A stretch of 64,000 nucleotides of DNA from Agrobacterium tumefaciens (GTDB lineage: Bacteria > Pseudomonadota > Alphaproteobacteria > Rhizobiales > Rhizobiaceae): assembly GCF_005221385.1 (NCBI RefSeq), contig NZ_CP039904.1, positions 1,709,501 through 1,773,500 of the forward strand, in the 5' to 3' direction. Below the pieces are notes generated by a model. It searched no databases. It was given only the letters and a program-made list of their open reading frames with translations, and was not told where the DNA came from. Shown here in pieces: positions 24,375 to 33,017 of this stretch (position 1 is the first letter of the stretch; each line of letters starts with the position of its first letter). The position numbers and the translations under genes are program-made.

Positions 24375-25009
24375 GTCACCTCCAGCCGGGTGGCGAAGAG
24401 CTTCGTCATGTCGGTACCGGTCGGATCATTGAAGAATGCATCGGTAAGCGAACTCTGGTTCTGCGAGATCACCTCGTCGGGATCGGGGCGAACGACATGG
24501 TGCTTGCAGGCATTCAGATCCTTGCCCTCGGTGGCAATATCGGCGTCTTTGGCAAAATCGATTGCCGTATACATGGTCGGATCCCAGGCGCCGAAACTCA
24601 GCTTGCCTTTCACTGCAAGGGGTTTGGCGGGCTTTACGGAAAAGAACATCAGGATCTGCTGATCCTTGTAATCCACGTGAATGGCGTCCGGTTTGGCAAA
24701 TTCTACCGGTTTTCCGTTGGCAGTGATGAAGGTGTAATAGGAATATTCGGCGAGCGACTCCAGTACGGTGGTGCCGATTTCGGCCAGCTCGTCCTTGTCC
24801 AGCTTCAGGTCGCTGTTCTTGTCGTAGTCCATTACCACGCTTGCCGAGAACATCTCGTCAAAACGCCAGATATTGCGCACTTCCTGAACGGTGCCGTTCG
24901 GCCCCTCGACAATTTCCATGCGCGCTTCGGCGAAGATATGTGGATGCGCCGAGGCCGCGACGGGAATACAGGCAAGGCCAGCCGCGAGAAGCAAAAATCG
25001 TCTGTTCAT
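24368..25009 (-). CDS. DUF1007-family periplasmic protein, partner of NicO transporter
   Basis: The 213 residues from MNRRFLLLAAG have a signal peptide ending at about ASA. The mature protein begins with HPHIFAEARMEIV, a His-containing N-terminus that could bind a metal after cleavage. LDKDELAEI resembles a calcium-loop sequence. A single cysteine is in NACKHH. The frame extends upstream but the signal peptide sets the start. It overlaps the NicO gene, so it probably delivers or assists metal export or import from the periplasm. Function is inferred only from conserved neighbourhood. Confidence 0.85.
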   Translation of the reverse strand: MNRRFLLLAAGLACIPVAASAHPHIFAEARMEIVEGPNGTVQEVRNIWRFDEMFSASVVMDYDKNSDLKLDKDELAEIGTTVLESLAEYSYYTFITANGKPVEFAKPDAIHVDYKDQQILMFFSVKPAKPLAVKGKLSFGAWDPTMYTAIDFAKDADIATEGKDLNACKHHVVRPDPDEVISQNQSSLTDAFFNDPTGTDMTKLFATRLEVTC

Positions 25010-25100
25010 TATCCGCTTTGTCCTGCCTTCGAATCTCGAAGGCTCGAGTCTAGCAGAAATTGGGACCGAATTTCGACCCGGTGCTGACCGACGGGATATT

Positions 25101-26285
25101 TCAGAATGTGCCGGTGAAACGTGAGGTGACGCTGGAGCCGCTATAAGAGAAGTCTGTGTCGCGCTCGCCATGCAGCAGACGGTTGAATTCCACTTCAAGC
25201 TTGCTGCTCTGGCCGGTATCGATTGACAACGTGGCCACAAGCCTGCGTTCGCTGGTATCGTAGTTGTAGTAAATCCAGTCCTTGTGAACGCGCTGCAGCG
25301 CAAGGTTGAGCCCCACCTTGTCGGTAAGCCTGCTTTTCATGACCAATTGCCAGCGCCGATGGAATTCGGCGATCGGGTCATCGGGGTCGAAAAGCGCATA
25401 GTCCTGCGAAAAACCGGCGCCGAAGGCGATGCGGTCAGTGGCTTTTACCTCGGCTTCTGTTCGCAGATAGGGCCGGGTGCGTTTCACCTTGTCGCTGATC
25501 TCATCGCCGGAAATGGTTGTGAGGCCCGCCTCGGCCAGAACCGCGAAACGGTCGGAGAACTTGTAACCATAAGCAAGCGAGCCGCGCAGCGTATTGGCCT
25601 CAAACCGCTCGTATTTTTCCTGTTGGCTTTCCGGCACGACGATGCGGTCATAAGCGAGTGTCAGCCCGGCTTCGCCGCTGGCCAGCGGTCGTTCATGTTC
25701 AGCCTTGAGGGATAAAAGTGCCTCATTGGCCTCCAGCCGGGTGGGCAGGAAATAGGCGGGCCTGAAACGCGCCTTGCCTTTCATCAGGCTGGCAAGGCTT
25801 GCCGTCAGTGTGTTCTTGCCGCCCAAGGCCAGGATGCCGAGCTGCGAAGAGGCCTCCAGTTTGTGGTCCAGCCGCCGATAACCGATGTCTTCTTCTGGCA
25901 GGTGCACGAAGATATCACCGGCATCGCTGCGCGTGCCGCGCAATTCGATTGCCCATTCCAGTTTTTCAGAAAAACGCCTGGTCAACCCCAGCGAGGCAAT
26001 GGTGTTATGTTCATTGGCAAAACTATATCGGGGGAGACGGACCTCTTCATGCTCGAGTGCATAACGCAGTTCTGCCCCTTCCAGCGCGACCTTGCCATTG
26101 AGCCCGAAGCCGGCGCGCAGCGAAATCGCGCTCAGACGGTTGGTATCGGCGAAATAATTTGTGTCATAGGCGACGCCCGACTTGTAGGTGACAGTGTGCT
26201 CATCCGCACTTTCGCCCGCCCGTGCGCCGGGGCCACAGGCAAGTCCAAGAACAAGCGCGATACATCCCCCCAGCCGCATTCGCAT
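25101..26285 (-). CDS. Predicted outer-membrane beta-barrel protein, unknown function
   Basis: This 394-residue secreted protein has a signal peptide ending about GARA (residue 23). The rest is a run of alternating amphipathic strands, such as LEVEFNRLLHG, RWQLVMKSRLTDKVGLNLALQRV and TRPYLRTEAEVKATDRIAFGAGF. It ends with an aromatic residue (SRFTGTF), the signature recognised by the BAM complex. This suggests an outer-membrane barrel of about 16 strands, similar in style to the DUF560/BBP2-like 'outer membrane beta-barrel' families. It is divergent from the tiny secreted protein at 26551, and no transport partner is adjacent. Confidence 0.72.
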   Translation of the reverse strand: MRMRLGGCIALVLGLACGPGARAGESADEHTVTYKSGVAYDTNYFADTNRLSAISLRAGFGLNGKVALEGAELRYALEHEEVRLPRYSFANEHNTIASLGLTRRFSEKLEWAIELRGTRSDAGDIFVHLPEEDIGYRRLDHKLEASSQLGILALGGKNTLTASLASLMKGKARFRPAYFLPTRLEANEALLSLKAEHERPLASGEAGLTLAYDRIVVPESQQEKYERFEANTLRGSLAYGYKFSDRFAVLAEAGLTTISGDEISDKVKRTRPYLRTEAEVKATDRIAFGAGFSQDYALFDPDDPIAEFHRRWQLVMKSRLTDKVGLNLALQRVHKDWIYYNYDTSERRLVATLSIDTGQSSKLEVEFNRLLHGERDTDFSYSGSSVTSRFTGTF

Positions 26286-26550
26286 CTCCGGTCTCTAATT
26301 AAGCAATATCTTATATTTAGATGGTTAATAAAGTTTCCGGGGATTGTTTACTGTCATAGCGGCAAATGATCACTCACAGCAATCGAGTTCAGTGAGATGA
26401 ACGCGACGCGAGATAGATAAAATTTTATTAAAATTACAAGTATTAGTGTTAATTATTTATTGTAATATTAGCGTTTGCTTGAATTAGAATCCTCTAAATA
26501 TACAGTCCGGTTACGCCAGATGGCGTGATCAAACATAAGAGGAGAGAGAA
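26286..26550. promoter_or_regulatory. AT-rich divergent promoter region
   Basis: The segment between the beta-barrel gene and the small secreted protein is markedly AT-rich, especially 26405-26480, in contrast to its neighbours. It presumably holds promoters for both genes. No specific operator was recognised. Confidence 0.45.
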
Positions 26551-26838
26551 ATGATTGCTAAATTTGCTTGCGTAGCCGCTATTCTTACTGTCGCTTCCGT
26601 TGGTCAGGCCAATGCTGGCGGTCTTCTGGGCGGTATCCTTTCCGGAAACAGCAACAAGGGTGGCGCGCTTGTCGTCGTGTCGCCAAGCGTCGATCTGGGG
26701 CTCAACGGTATCCTGTCCAATAACGGGATTCTGAACGGCAACAAGACCGGTATCCTGAGCGGTATCCTGAATGGCAACAAGACCTCTGTCGACGTCATCG
26801 ACAACAAGAATGACGGCGGCAAGAAGCGCCGGCACTAA
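26551..26838 (+). CDS. Small secreted repeat protein (GILNGNKT repeats), unknown
   Basis: The 95-residue product has a clear signal peptide (MIAKFACVAAILTVASVGQANA). The mature part of about 73 residues is low complexity: GGLLGGILSGNSNKG, LNGILSNNGILNGNKTGILSG and ILNGNKTSVDV, i.e. short units GIL(S/N)GN(K/N) repeated, ending in KKRRH. No cysteine is in the mature chain. A strong AGAGGAGAGAG ribosome site precedes the ATG and a terminator follows 135 bases later. It could be an envelope-anchored, amyloid-like or matrix protein; I recognise no family. Confidence 0.7.
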   Translation: MIAKFACVAAILTVASVGQANAGGLLGGILSGNSNKGGALVVVSPSVDLGLNGILSNNGILNGNKTGILSGILNGNKTSVDVIDNKNDGGKKRRH

Positions 26839-27326
26839 CAGGCCAGACCGAAAATCGACAGGGATTTTCGACGAGAACGATGTGCGCAGGACATAAGCCG
26901 GAAATAATCCCCGCGTTGCGTGTGTATGACGCATGGCACTTCCGGAAACAACAAACGGCGCATCGCACAACTGAAAGGGGGCCTCATGGCCTCCTTTTTT
27001 TGAAATACTCTCGGCCATGCCTTCACAAAGTTGCGTGCTGGACGCTACTTCTGATGGGTTTTGTTGATTGGATGTAGCTGTGGTGGCTTAATTCTGGTCG
27101 CTCGGATTTATGTGTTTATTACCTAATTAATATATTATTAGACATCAGAATATTAACGGATTTATATCGATCATACTTATGTTTTTTAAATTTTTACACG
27201 ATGTTAACCTTGTTGAGCTTCAATCATAAGGTGCGTTCACCTCGTTAATTGCGTTGTGTTTTCCGTGGCGGATTTGTTCGCGTCCCGCAACGTGGTGGGT
27301 GAAGATATTTTTCAAGGAGCTATCGC
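26839..27326. other. 488-base intergenic region upstream of the Omp25-like gene
   Basis: No credible gene is seen. It contains the terminator at 26974-27001 and a very AT-rich stretch at 27110-27240 that likely includes the promoter of the porin-like gene. Short open frames here lack ribosome sites and composition typical of genes. Confidence 0.5.
26974..27001 (+). terminator. Terminator after the small secreted protein
   Basis: AAAGGGGGCC (26974-26983), a TCAT loop and GGCCTCCTTT pair, followed by a T run to 27001. It is a typical intrinsic terminator. Confidence 0.85.
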
Positions 27327-27974
27327 ATGTTGAAACAATCATTTCTGGCACTCGTCACTCTCGGCGTGTTTTCGGGGGCCGCCGCTGCCGCTGATGCGGT
27401 CAATGACATTCCGGCTGCACCGTATGTCAATGACGTTGCGCCTTCCTTTTCCTGGGAGGGTTTTTACGCCGGTGGTTCGGCTGGTTATGGCTGGAACCGT
27501 GTGAAGTCGACCACTTTTGGCGTCACGACGAAGCATGAATTCGATGGCGCCCGTTTTTCCGGTTTTGCCGGTTATAATTTCGAGGTGGCACCATCCGTCG
27601 TTCTCGGCGTTGAGGGCGACCTTGGCTATGCCTGGGGCGACAAAACCATCGTTACCAGCAAGGTTTCCGCAGGTCTTAACGGCTCCGCACGTCTGCGTGC
27701 CGGTTATGCCGTCGATCGTGCCTTGATCTACACTGCCGGCGGCTACACCGCGACCGATAGCGAAGTTGATGCACCGTTCGGCAAGGACAGCAAGGTGCTG
27801 CATGGCTGGACGGTTGGCGCGGGTATTGATTACGCTTTCACAGACAATTTGTTCGGCCGCGTTGAATATCGCTACAACGATTTTGGTAAGGCGACCTACA
27901 GAACGGGTGCGATCTCATCGGTGGGCGATGTCAATGAACATCTCGTCAAGGTTGGTCTCGGCGTAAAGTTCTGA
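27327..27974 (+). CDS. Outer-membrane protein of the Omp25/Omp31 family
   Basis: The 215-residue eight-stranded beta-barrel is of the rhizobial/Brucella Omp25 type. The signal peptide ends at about AAAA (residue 21). The mature start AADAVNDIPAAPYVNDVAP is the typical linker. SFSWEGFYAGGSAGYGWN is the hallmark first strand, with later GFAGYNFEVAPSVVLGVEGDLGYAW and LFGRVEYRYNDFG, ending in VGLGVKF with the terminal Phe needed for outer-membrane insertion. An AAGGAG site precedes the ATG. In this family the role is structural and in envelope stability. Confidence 0.92.
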   Translation: MLKQSFLALVTLGVFSGAAAAADAVNDIPAAPYVNDVAPSFSWEGFYAGGSAGYGWNRVKSTTFGVTTKHEFDGARFSGFAGYNFEVAPSVVLGVEGDLGYAWGDKTIVTSKVSAGLNGSARLRAGYAVDRALIYTAGGYTATDSEVDAPFGKDSKVLHGWTVGAGIDYAFTDNLFGRVEYRYNDFGKATYRTGAISSVGDVNEHLVKVGLGVKF

Positions 27975-28061
27975 CCAAGGGCGCTTCCGCTCTTCGGAGC
28001 GGCCGAGGTCGCTGACAGCGCCAACGCCACGGGCGCCATGGGACTGTTTTATCGATCCATA

Positions 28062-28093
28062 CCGGCCCGGCGGGAAATATTCTGCCGGGCCGG
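28062..28093. terminator. GC-rich hairpin downstream of the Omp25-like gene
   Basis: CCGGCCCGGC and GCCGGGCCGG pair perfectly over 10 bases around a 12-base loop. It lies 87 bases after the stop and lacks a T run, so it may be a terminator or an mRNA-stabilising structure. Confidence 0.55.
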
Positions 28094-28262
28094 ATAACTT
28101 ATTGCGAGCCTGTGCTTGCCGTGAGACACGAAAGAAGCGGGCATGTTTTCGTTCGAAACCAAAAACGTGCGCTTCCTGACATACGAGCTTGAACCGTGGG
28201 TGGTTTTGGTGTGATGGTGCGATCCGATCCCGTCCCGTCTCCCAGCATCCAGTCGATTCCCC

Positions 28263-29444
28263 ATGCTACAGAAAAGCACTTCGCCGGGCGCTTTTGATCG
28301 TCAGGCCTATATGATCGCGCTGCTGGTCTTCGTTGCCGGCGGCACCAATGCGGCTGTCGTGCCTTTTATCGGATTTTACATTATTCAGGTGCTCGGCCAC
28401 GCGCCTGCGACACTCGGCATCTACAGCGTTACAGCGATGGTTGCCTCGATTGTAGCCAGTCGTATTTATGGTGAACGTGTCGATGCCGGTGTGCGGGTGC
28501 GGCCCTTGCTGCTTCTTTCCGTTGCCGGGGCTTTTATCGCTGCGGCGGCGGCGACTTTCGGTCATCTGGCGCTGCTGGTGGCTGTTACGGCCACTGGAAT
28601 GGGGCTTTCCAACGCCGCCAGCACGCTCGTCTTCAGTTATGGCCGATATCACGGCCGGGTGCAGGCGCTCGATACCACCGCCTACAACGCTTTCCTGCGG
28701 ATGATGGTATCGCTGGCGTGGATGCTGCTTCCGGCCGCCGCCTATCTGATCGTCGATCTCGCCGGTGCAAAAGCCGTGTTCATGAACGCCATGCTGATGG
28801 CAGCCATCTGGGGCGGGCTGGCCTTGGCCATCGTGCCGCGCGGCCAGACATGCCCTATGGAACGGCGACAGGGGGGCGAGACCGATGAAGGGCGCAACCT
28901 GCCGCTGCTTATGGCGGCGGCGGCCAGTTTCTGCATGTCTTTCGCCCATTCCCTGTGCGCGTCGGCTCTGCCGGTGTTTCTTGTGCGTGAGGTTGGGTTG
29001 CCGGATTACGCGCCGGGCCTGTCGCTCAGCATCAAATGCGCCATGGAGGTTCTGCTGATCCTGCTTGCGCCGAGGATCATGCGCCGGGTCAGCGCGCGCC
29101 TGTTGCTGAGCGGTGCGGCGGTGACGGCGATTATAGCCTTCAACATCATCGCCTCGGTCACGACATTACCCGCCATGCTGTTCGGCGCAGCCATGGAGGG
29201 AGCTTATTATGGCCTTTTTGCCGGCACGAGCCTGACCTTCATTCAGGGTTTTGCACGCGGGCGCACGGCGCGGGCGACCGCGCTTTATATGAACTCCATC
29301 TTCCTTGCCGCACTGTTTGCGGTGCCCTTGATGGGGTTCGTGGCACAATATTCCAGCTTCGGTGTGTCGATCCGGCTTGCCTCGGTGGGCGCCGGCGCAG
29401 CCCTGCTGCTATTGTTCCTGACGCGGCGTCAGGTGAGCGAATAG
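28263..29444 (+). CDS. MFS transporter, SetA-like sugar efflux type
   Basis: The 393-residue protein has about 12 membrane helices in two bundles joined by a polar loop (RGQTCPMERRQGGETDEGRN, about 198-217). The N-terminal helix has FVAGGTNAAVVPFIGFYII, and GMGLSNAASTLVFSYGRYHG resembles sugar efflux transporters of the Set family. Substrate is unknown; other MFS drug exporters cannot be excluded. It is monocistronic and convergent with the WD40 gene, with a hairpin between. Confidence 0.82.
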   Translation: MLQKSTSPGAFDRQAYMIALLVFVAGGTNAAVVPFIGFYIIQVLGHAPATLGIYSVTAMVASIVASRIYGERVDAGVRVRPLLLLSVAGAFIAAAAATFGHLALLVAVTATGMGLSNAASTLVFSYGRYHGRVQALDTTAYNAFLRMMVSLAWMLLPAAAYLIVDLAGAKAVFMNAMLMAAIWGGLALAIVPRGQTCPMERRQGGETDEGRNLPLLMAAAASFCMSFAHSLCASALPVFLVREVGLPDYAPGLSLSIKCAMEVLLILLAPRIMRRVSARLLLSGAAVTAIIAFNIIASVTTLPAMLFGAAMEGAYYGLFAGTSLTFIQGFARGRTARATALYMNSIFLAALFAVPLMGFVAQYSSFGVSIRLASVGAGAALLLLFLTRRQVSE

Positions 29445-29458
29445 ACGGCTCTCCGCCA

Positions 29459-29483
29459 CATTCCCGTGATAAGGACGGGAATG
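29459..29483. terminator. Hairpin between convergent MFS and WD40 genes
   Basis: CATTCCCGT and ACGGGAATG pair over 9 bases around a 7-base loop, 14 bases after the MFS stop and 40 bases after the WD40 stop in the other direction. Confidence 0.6.
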
Positions 29484-29523
29484 AGAGGAATAGAGCCAGT
29501 AAATTGTCTGACCGGTGCCTGCC

Positions 29524-30516
29524 TTACGCCGAAATATCGATAATGCCGCAGTCGCCTGCCTCTGAGGCAAAGGCGAGCAGTTTGCCGGTGGCGCTCCAGT
29601 CCATGGCGGTGATGGCGCCCTTGCCGGGGCGACGAAGCAGGGCTTCCTTGCCATCGGCCAGGCGTACGCCGAGGATCATGCCGTCGATGAAGCCAATGGC
29701 GAGCACATCTTCCACCGGGTGGAAGGCGACGTTGGTGACCATGATGTTGGCGCGGCTGCCGAGCTCTTCCGGCGCCTTGCCCATCGGGCCGTCCTTGCCG
29801 GCAAATGGCCAGACGATGGCGGCCGGCGCGCCGGAAGAGGCAAGCCATTTGCCCTTAGCCGACCAGGAAATGGATTTGACCTTGGCTGGATAACCCGTCA
29901 TGCGCATGTGGCGGGCTTCCATGCCGCCCTTGGTGGCTTCCATCTTCCAGCCATGCAGGGCGTTTTCCTGCATGGTGGTGACGAGGAACTTGCCGTCAGG
30001 CGAGAAGGTGACGCCGGTATGCGCGCCCTTCCATTCCAGATCGACCGGATCGCCGGCGCTAGCCACCCAATGCAGTGTCACGCCGTTGTAACGTGCAACC
30101 GCAATGCGCAGGCCCTTGGGCGCAAAGGCAATCGCCTCCACCGTGCGCTCTTCCTTGAATTCCTTGATCGTGCCGTCCGACAGCCGCACGAAGCTGGACT
30201 TGCCGAGACCGTAAGCGACCGCCTTCTGCGGCCCGCCGGCAACGACGCCGACCCATTTGCGCGGCACGTGCGCCAACTCGCTGATGCTGCCATCATGGCC
30301 GATGCGCAGCACGCGTCCATCCTCACCACCGGAAAGCAGCGTGGCGCTGTAGGGATCACGAATGCAGGTCAAAAGCCCCTCATGCGCCTCGGTTACCTTT
30401 TCGCCGCCATCCAGCCGGTGAATGGTGCCGGCGGCGGTGGCAAACAGGGGAATGTCGCCGAGAAAATGGGTCGAGACCACGTGGCCTTCGATATCAAGCG
30501 GGGCAACAGTCGGCAT
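29524..30516 (-). CDS. WD40 repeat protein next to the COG0523 GTPase
   Basis: The 330-residue cytoplasmic beta-propeller protein has WD40-like blades visible as repeated units of about 40 residues, e.g. LLSGGEDGRVLRIG, VTFSPDGKFLVTTMQENALHGW, SISWSAKGKWLASSGAPAAIVW and AMDWSATGKLLAFASEAGDCGI. The start MPTVAPLDIEG is chosen. It lies downstream of the His-rich COG0523 GTPase in the same direction but separated by a 394-base gap with repeats. In Rhizobiales this pairing recurs and suggests a scaffold role in zinc-limited metallochaperone function (inference). Confidence 0.85.
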   Translation of the reverse strand: MPTVAPLDIEGHVVSTHFLGDIPLFATAAGTIHRLDGGEKVTEAHEGLLTCIRDPYSATLLSGGEDGRVLRIGHDGSISELAHVPRKWVGVVAGGPQKAVAYGLGKSSFVRLSDGTIKEFKEERTVEAIAFAPKGLRIAVARYNGVTLHWVASAGDPVDLEWKGAHTGVTFSPDGKFLVTTMQENALHGWKMEATKGGMEARHMRMTGYPAKVKSISWSAKGKWLASSGAPAAIVWPFAGKDGPMGKAPEELGSRANIMVTNVAFHPVEDVLAIGFIDGMILGVRLADGKEALLRRPGKGAITAMDWSATGKLLAFASEAGDCGIIDISA

Positions 30517-30587
30517 GGGGCATCGGTCTTTCGTATCTGTGTCGGATGGGGCGACGATGTCGACCCCGGCGGCAGGCATGGTTCTAA

Positions 30588-30630
30588 AGCATTTCCGGCA
30601 AAAGCGGAACCGCTTTTACGTTCGGACGAT
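30588..30630. repeat. Rhizobial palindrome, family D variant
   Basis: GCATTTCCGGC, then the perfect 18-base palindrome AAAAGCGG-AA-CCGCTTTT, then a diverged end. It relates to the element at 16467-16512 by the CATTTCC and AGCGG/CCGCTTTT parts. Confidence 0.5.
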
Positions 30631-30720
30631 TCGTGAAATCAAGGAGATAGAGCGCTTTGTCGTCGAGGGACCCACGGTGTACGGCATCACGATTTTACAG
30701 GACGGTGCATCTCCCTGTCC

Positions 30721-30836
30721 CTCATTCCTGTGCTTGTCACAGGAATCCAGCCGACGCGCGTCTGCGCGACGGGAAGGCTCTTTTCAGCCCAAAGACTTGG
30801 GCTGGCTGGATCCCTGTGACAAGCACAGGGAGGAGG
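30721..30836. repeat. Palindromic intergenic repeat, family B copy 1
   Basis: It starts CTCATTCCTGTGCTTGTCAC, contains AGCCCAAAGACTTGGGCT as an internal hairpin, and ends with TGGATCCCTGTGACAAGCAC and AGGGAGG. It is inverted relative to the copies at 38736 and 39737. Confidence 0.85.
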
Positions 30837-30910
30837 GGCGGTGAGCGCATCCGAATGACGTACGCGGTGCCACCCCGGCGCCAAAGGCCGGGGTGAAGGA
30901 GGGATAAGGA

Positions 30911-32020
30911 TCAGGCCGTTGCGAGGCAGGCGTTGAAGCTCTTTTCCAGCTTTTCGCGATCCAGTTCGCGGCCGATGAAGACGAGGCGGCTTTCGCGTTT
31001 TTCGTCTTCCTTCCACGGGCGCTGGTGATCGCCCTCGATGATCATGTGCACACCCTGCACCACGTAACGTTCCGCATCGCCCTTGAAGGCGATGATGCCC
31101 TTCAGGCGCAGAATGTTCGGACCGTCGGTCTGGGTAACCTTCTGGATCCATGGGAAGAAACGCTCGGGGTTCATCTCCCCGCCGCGCAGCGATACCGATT
31201 GTACGGTCACATCATGGATCGGCGAAACCGCGCCATGGTGGTGGTGATCGTGGCCATGGTCGTGATCATGGTGATGATGCCCGTGGTCATGGTCGTGATG
31301 ATGGTGGTCATGGCTGTGATCGTGGTCGCAATCGGGCCCGCAGACGTGATCCTCATGGCCGTGCTCGAGGAAATGCGGATCATTTTCCAGCGCGCGTTCC
31401 AGGTTGAAGGCGCCCTGATCGAGCACCCGGGCGAGATCGACGCCGGAACGGGTTGTCTTGTAGATGCGGGCGGAAGGGTTGATGGCGCGCACGATATCCT
31501 CGATGCGGGCGACTTCCTCGGGCGAAACGAGATCGGTCTTGTTGACGACGACGACATCGGCAAAGGCGATCTGGTCTTCGGCCTCGCGGCTGTCCTTCAG
31601 CCGCAGCGGCAGGTGCTTGGCGTCAACCAGGGCAACGACCGCATCAAGCTCGGTCTTGGCGCGCACGTCGTCATCCATGAAGAAGGTCTGGGCGACGGGA
31701 ACCGGGTCGGCAAGACCTGTCGTCTCGACGATGATGCCGTCGAAACGGCCGGGACGGCGCATCAGGCCTTCCACGACGCGGATCAGGTCGCCGCGCACCG
31801 TGCAGCACACGCAGCCATTGTTCATTTCGTAGATTTCTTCATCGGACTCGACGATCAGATCGTTATCGATGCCGATCTCGCCGAATTCATTGACGATGAC
31901 AGCGTATTTCTTGCCGTGGTTCTCGGAGAGAATGCGGTTAAGAAGCGTTGTCTTGCCGGCGCCGAGATATCCCGTCAGGACGGTGACTGGAATGGGCTTG
32001 GCTGGTGCTGTTTCGGTCAT
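30911..32020 (-). CDS. COG0523 (CobW/ZNG1-type) GTP-dependent metallochaperone, His-rich
   Basis: This G3E-family GTPase delivers zinc or cobalt to target metalloproteins. In its 369 residues Walker A is GYLGAGKTT (17-25), the metal motif GCVCC is at 69-73, the guanine motif NKTD at 160-163, and a long His/Asp-rich loop at about 217-262 has more than 20 histidines plus CGPDCD. The C-terminal CobW_C domain begins near VQSVSLRGG. The length and His-rich loop favour the zinc subgroup. A dyad resembling a Zur operator lies about 130 bases upstream. The next gene in this direction is the WD40 protein. Confidence 0.93.
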   Translation of the reverse strand: MTETAPAKPIPVTVLTGYLGAGKTTLLNRILSENHGKKYAVIVNEFGEIGIDNDLIVESDEEIYEMNNGCVCCTVRGDLIRVVEGLMRRPGRFDGIIVETTGLADPVPVAQTFFMDDDVRAKTELDAVVALVDAKHLPLRLKDSREAEDQIAFADVVVVNKTDLVSPEEVARIEDIVRAINPSARIYKTTRSGVDLARVLDQGAFNLERALENDPHFLEHGHEDHVCGPDCDHDHSHDHHHHDHDHGHHHHDHDHGHDHHHHGAVSPIHDVTVQSVSLRGGEMNPERFFPWIQKVTQTDGPNILRLKGIIAFKGDAERYVVQGVHMIIEGDHQRPWKEDEKRESRLVFIGRELDREKLEKSFNACLATA

Positions 32021-32137
32021 GGAAAACCCCGCGTGGAGACAAGGCCGGTAGAGGCCTCAAGGAAGAAGTGTCGACGTCCATATAGGCGCGACGTCCGGGC
32101 AGTTCAAAGAGATTTTGGCCGAATCCGGCCAAGTGCC

Positions 32138-32938
32138 TCAAATTTTGTTATGAAATAACGTTATGTCAAAAGCGTGGACATCTTCAAGCAGTTCGACAAG
32201 GCCCTTGACGGCGTGGGAGATGAGCCTCTCACCCTTTTGCGCCGTGGCTGCTGCGGCATTTCCGGCAACACCATCAGGGTTGAGATCGCTCATCAGCCAG
32301 CCGAAGGCGTGCGGGCCATAGGCGCGCAGATGCCGGAAGCGGCTGGCGAAATCGCTCTGGCGCGAGCGGAAATCGGCTGCCTTTTCCATTCTTACCCGTT
32401 CCGGGCAGAGCGCCAGCATGACGGAGGTTTCGATATCGCCGCCATGAATGTCGATCGCCTTGTCTTCCGGCTTCACCACATCGGCGGGCACGCCGAAACG
32501 GGTCCAGCTGGTGGCAACCGCCAGCATGCCGAAACGGGCGCGGGCCTCGGTGGCAACGATGGTCATCAGCGGCGAGTTGCCGCCATGGGCGTTCAGCATC
32601 ACGAATTTGCGCACGCCTTTTTCATGTTCCGTCTTCGCAATGCCGAGCCAGCGTTCAACAGCTTCATCGTAATGCAGTGTCTTCGTGCCCGGCACGTCCA
32701 TGTGTTCGATGGAATATCCGACGGGTTCCACCGGCAGGAAGGAGACCGGCAGATGGGAGGGCAGGGCGGCGGCGAGACGGGCAACGATACCTTCGGCAAT
32801 CAGCATATCGGTCTCGAAGGGCAGGTGCGGCCCATGCTGTTCATGCGCCCCCAGCGGCAGCACGGAAATTGCACCTGTTGCGCGAAGATGCGGGTCTGTT
32901 ACGTTTTCGTCGTGATAATGCGTGTATGAGTTTGGCAT
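32138..32938 (-). CDS. Creatininase-family amidohydrolase
   Basis: The 266-residue enzyme is of the creatininase/FAPy deformylase (MftE-like) fold. Metal-binding motifs are GAHEQHGPHLPFETD (about 28-42), NAHGGNSPL and DIHGGDIETS. The start MPNSYTHYHDEN is used although no good ribosome site is seen; a longer frame reaches 33166 through a lysine-coding region of the divergent MarR gene and is unlikely. The MarR start lies 80 bases away on the other strand, so MarR may control it. The substrate is uncertain. Confidence 0.82.
   Translation of the reverse strand: MPNSYTHYHDENVTDPHLRATGAISVLPLGAHEQHGPHLPFETDMLIAEGIVARLAAALPSHLPVSFLPVEPVGYSIEHMDVPGTKTLHYDEAVERWLGIAKTEHEKGVRKFVMLNAHGGNSPLMTIVATEARARFGMLAVATSWTRFGVPADVVKPEDKAIDIHGGDIETSVMLALCPERVRMEKAADFRSRQSDFASRFRHLRAYGPHAFGWLMSDLNPDGVAGNAAAATAQKGERLISHAVKGLVELLEDVHAFDITLFHNKI
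32147..32164. promoter_or_regulatory. Zur-like dyad upstream of the COG0523 gene
   Basis: GTTAT-GAA-ATAAC (32147-32159) overlaps the perfect palindrome ATAACGTTAT (32155-32164). AT-rich GTTAT/ATAAC dyads are the usual core of alphaproteobacterial Zur sites. It lies 127 bases upstream of the GTPase ATG, inside the last codons of the upstream gene. Confidence 0.5.
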
Positions 32939-33017
32939 CTGGCAGTCCGCGCGTGCATTCGGTAAGGATTTCCAGCAACATATATCGGTTCCGCCACAGG
33001 GTAAAAGGCACTCGCAT

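Larger units (their letters stand above)
30517..30910. other. 394-base gap holding repeat elements
   Basis: No gene. It contains a family D-like palindrome (30588-30630, with AAAAGCGG/CCGCTTTT at 30600-30617) near the WD40 start and the family B copy at 30721-30836. A separate promoter for the WD40 gene may lie here. Confidence 0.6.

Noticed and set aside
31200..31400. Repetitive CAT/ATG-rich tract considered as a microsatellite
   Set aside because: It is the codon reflection of the histidine-rich loop of the COG0523 GTPase.
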